Below, in pieces: positions 5,663 to 6,937 of a stretch of 6,937 bases of DNA. The stretch's first letter is position 1. Each line of letters opens with the position of its first letter. Under the pieces are notes generated by a model, which searched no databases, was not told the DNA's origin, and was given only the letters and a program-made list of their open reading frames with translations. This stretch comes from Hyphomicrobiales bacterium. GTDB lineage: Bacteria > Pseudomonadota > Alphaproteobacteria > Rhodobacterales > Rhodobacteraceae. Location: the NCBI GenBank assembly GCA_003558415.1, contig PWLT01000315.1, positions 1 to 6,937 on the forward strand, read 5' to 3'. The translations under genes and the position numbers were made by a program.

Positions 5663-6496
5663 TCAGCCCCGCGAAGGGCGCAGCTCGGGCAGGTGAATGC
5701 GCGAGACCTGCTCGGCGATCGGGGTGACTTCCAGCGGGTGGGTCGCGGAGTGATAGAGCGCCGGATCGCCCAGATCCCGCCAGGTGCCACGGTGATAGAC
5801 CTCCAGCGCGCCGAAGCGCGCCTTGTAACCCATCTTGCGGCTGCCGGGCACCCAGTAGCCCAGATAGACATAGGGCAGCCCGGCCTCACGCGCCATCTCG
5901 ACATGGTCGAGGATCAGATAGGTGCCGAGGCTGTCGCGTGTGCGCCCGGGCTCGAAGAACGAGTAGACCATCGAGAGCCCGTCATCGAGCACATCGGTCA
6001 GGCTCACCGCCACCAGTTCCGGCTCCCCGGTCGCAGCGGGGGGAGCGGTGTATTCCACCACGCGCGAGCGCACGGGCGTCTCCTCGATCATGGCGGCGAA
6101 TTCGAAGATATCCATATCCGCCATGCCGCCATCGGCGTGGCGGTGCTCGAGGTAGCGGCGGAAAAGCGCGTATTGGTCCTCGGTCGCCCAGGGCGTGCTG
6201 GCCGAGCGGGTGAGATGGGCGTTGCGCCGCAGGATGCGGCGTTGCCCGCGCGAGGGCTTGAAATCGGCCACCCGGATGCGCGCCGACAGGCAGGCGGCGC
6301 AATCGGCGCAGGAGGGGCGGTAGAGCACGTTCTGCGAGCGCCGAAATCCCTGTTTCGACAGCGAATCGTTGAGCAGATCGGCGGTTTCCGGTGTCAGCGC
6401 GGTGAACAGCTTGCGCTCCATCCGCCCGTCCAGATACGGGCAGGGTTGCGGGGCCGTCACATAGAATTGCGGCGCGATCGGAAGGGTGTGGCGCAT
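5663..6496 (-). CDS. bpt: Aspartate/glutamate leucyltransferase (leucyl-tRNA--protein transferase, Bpt)
   Basis: This cytoplasmic enzyme of the bacterial N-degron pathway transfers leucine from leucyl-tRNA to proteins with N-terminal Asp or Glu, marking them for ClpS/ClpAP (EC 2.3.2.29). It is related to eukaryotic arginyltransferase ATE1. At 277 residues it has the usual bacterial length. Signatures are the N-terminal [14 protein letters not shown] (19-32), the cysteine cluster [19 protein letters not shown] (56-74; C63, C66, C69, which with C19 make the family's conserved cysteine set), YSFFEP (178-183), [15 protein letters not shown] (189-203), and the C-terminal [22 protein letters not shown] (211-232) plus GTWRDL. 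Nothing essential appears missing. The ATG at 6496 has only a weak AAGGA 14 nt upstream, but it starts the conserved N-terminus correctly. It converges on the small membrane gene at 5212-5655 with only 7 nt between the stops. Confidence 0.95.
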   Translation of the reverse strand: MRHTLPIAPQFYVTAPQPCPYLDGRMERKLFTALTPETADLLNDSLSKQGFRRSQNVLYRPSCADCAACLSARIRVADFKPSRGQRRILRRNAHLTRSASTPWATEDQYALFRRYLEHRHADGGMADMDIFEFAAMIEETPVRSRVVEYTAPPAATGEPELVAVSLTDVLDDGLSMVYSFFEPGRTRDSLGTYLILDHVEMAREAGLPYVYLGYWVPGSRKMGYKARFGALEVYHRGTWRDLGDPALYHSATHPLEVTPIAEQVSRIHLPELRPSRG

Positions 6497-6532
6497 GGCG
6501 GCGCTCGCGGTCCTTGGGCTGATTTGCGCAGG

Positions 6533-6561
6533 AGGTTAGCAAGCAGCCGGCGGGCCGCCAA
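6533..6561 (-). promoter_or_regulatory. Candidate promoter of bpt
   Basis: On the minus strand TTGGCG (6561-6556) is followed after 17 nt by TAACCT (6538-6533), preceded by TGC as in an extended -10. It lies 37 nt before the bpt start, within the 106-nt gap after the RDD gene, so bpt could be transcribed independently. The match is moderate. Confidence 0.35.
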
Positions 6562-6602
6562 GAGGCAACTGCACGGCGCCATCGCCAGGCTCAGTGGCGG
6601 CT

Positions 6603-6937
6603 CTAGCCCGTTGCCGGGCGGTTGATCGCGGTGGTCCCGAGCAGTCGGTCACTGAGCCCCTGGCCGTAGGGGCTGGTCAGCATCAGCGCGACCGAAAACA
6701 CCTGCAGGGCGGGGAAGGCGATCGACACCGAGAAGCCCAGCGAATGGAGGAATGCGAATTTCTCGTCGAGTTTGTGACCCGAGAGCGTGCGCAGCTCGAT
6801 TGCCATGAGCAGCATCCCCGGCGTCGCCGACCAGCGCGTCACCGCTACCGCTCGATAGGCGAGGTTGACCACGAAGAACACGATGGGAAAGATCAGAAAG
6901 CCGGTGAAGGCCGTCAGCAGCAGCGTCAGGCCGACCA
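6603..6937 (-). CDS. RDD-family membrane protein, partial (N-terminus beyond right edge)
   Basis: About 110 C-terminal residues are visible; the frame stays open to the right edge, and the GTG at 6881 is an internal valine codon, not the start. The visible part has a hydrophobic segment (VGLTLLLTAFTGFLIFPIVFFVVNLAYRA in pieces), then WSATPGMLLMAIELRT, typical of the RDD segment 'T.GM...giri', a second hydrophobic region around SIAFPALQVFSVALMLTS, and the ending YGQGLSDRLLGTTAINRP. That ending corresponds to the family's 'r.lhD.laGT.Vv' tail. The RDD domain usually holds three membrane helices; its name-giving Arg-Asp-Asp residues would be beyond the window. RDD proteins have no general biochemical role assigned, although some have been linked to ion transport. 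It is in the same orientation as bpt, 106 nt upstream. Confidence 0.8.
   Translation of the reverse strand, partial: VGLTLLLTAFTGFLIFPIVFFVVNLAYRAVAVTRWSATPGMLLMAIELRTLSGHKLDEKFAFLHSLGFSVSIAFPALQVFSVALMLTSPYGQGLSDRLLGTTAINRPATG

Noticed and set aside
5477..6625. A 382-codon plus-strand frame across bpt, and a 311-codon minus-strand frame at 4969-5904
   Set aside because: Both are shadows of bpt, dctQ and the small membrane gene, with composition unlike real proteins and no good ribosome site supporting them.
1..6937. Search for a novel system: CRISPR, toxin-antitoxin, phage or transposon genes, retron-like RNA, tandem repeats
   Set aside because: All confident genes are common chromosomal families with uniform composition. 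No direct-repeat array, terminal inverted repeat, integrase or transposase was seen.

Overview
The window is GC-rich DNA with high-GC codon use, and it reads as an alphaproteobacterial chromosome, most likely of the Rhodobacterales. The support is the combination of an FAD-type acetolactate synthase, a Tat-exported TRAP solute-binding protein of the 2-oxoacid (TakP-like) type, a bacterial aspartate/glutamate leucyltransferase (Bpt) and an RDD membrane protein. The organism call is inference from gene content and composition; no rRNA or other marker is present.

Layout from left to right. (1) Positions 1-1348, minus strand: large subunit of acetolactate (acetohydroxyacid) synthase, cut by the left edge just at the start of its second ThDP-binding motif. 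(2) Positions 1349-1543, minus strand: its leader region, with a candidate sigma70 promoter, a 15-codon leader peptide with a good ribosome binding site, a long stem-loop, and a GC-rich hairpin plus U-tract that looks like an intrinsic terminator ahead of the structural gene. This is the layout of a transcription attenuator. (3) Positions 1544-1823: divergent intergenic region. (4) Positions 1824-2924, plus strand: TRAP periplasmic binding protein (DctP), closed by a strong intrinsic terminator. (5) Positions 3044-4990, minus strand: the TRAP large (DctM) and small (DctQ) membrane subunits as a two-gene operon convergent with dctP. (6) Positions 5212-5655, plus strand: an unrecognised 147-residue membrane protein. 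(7) Positions 5663-6496, minus strand: Bpt, whose stop lies 7 nt from the stop of the preceding convergent gene. (8) Positions 6603-6937, minus strand: C-terminal part of an RDD-family membrane protein, cut by the right edge.

How they work together. DctP, DctQ and DctM should form one sodium-dependent TRAP importer for an organic acid, although dctP is on its own transcript. The binding protein resembles 2-oxoacid/lactate binders, and acetolactate synthase uses 2-oxoacids (pyruvate, 2-oxobutyrate), so a metabolic link between the divergent neighbours is possible but unproven. Bpt and the RDD protein belong to housekeeping functions (N-degron tagging and an unknown membrane role). I found no mobile element, CRISPR array, tRNA, rRNA or defence system. 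The most interesting part is the ilv leader; the rest is ordinary chromosome.
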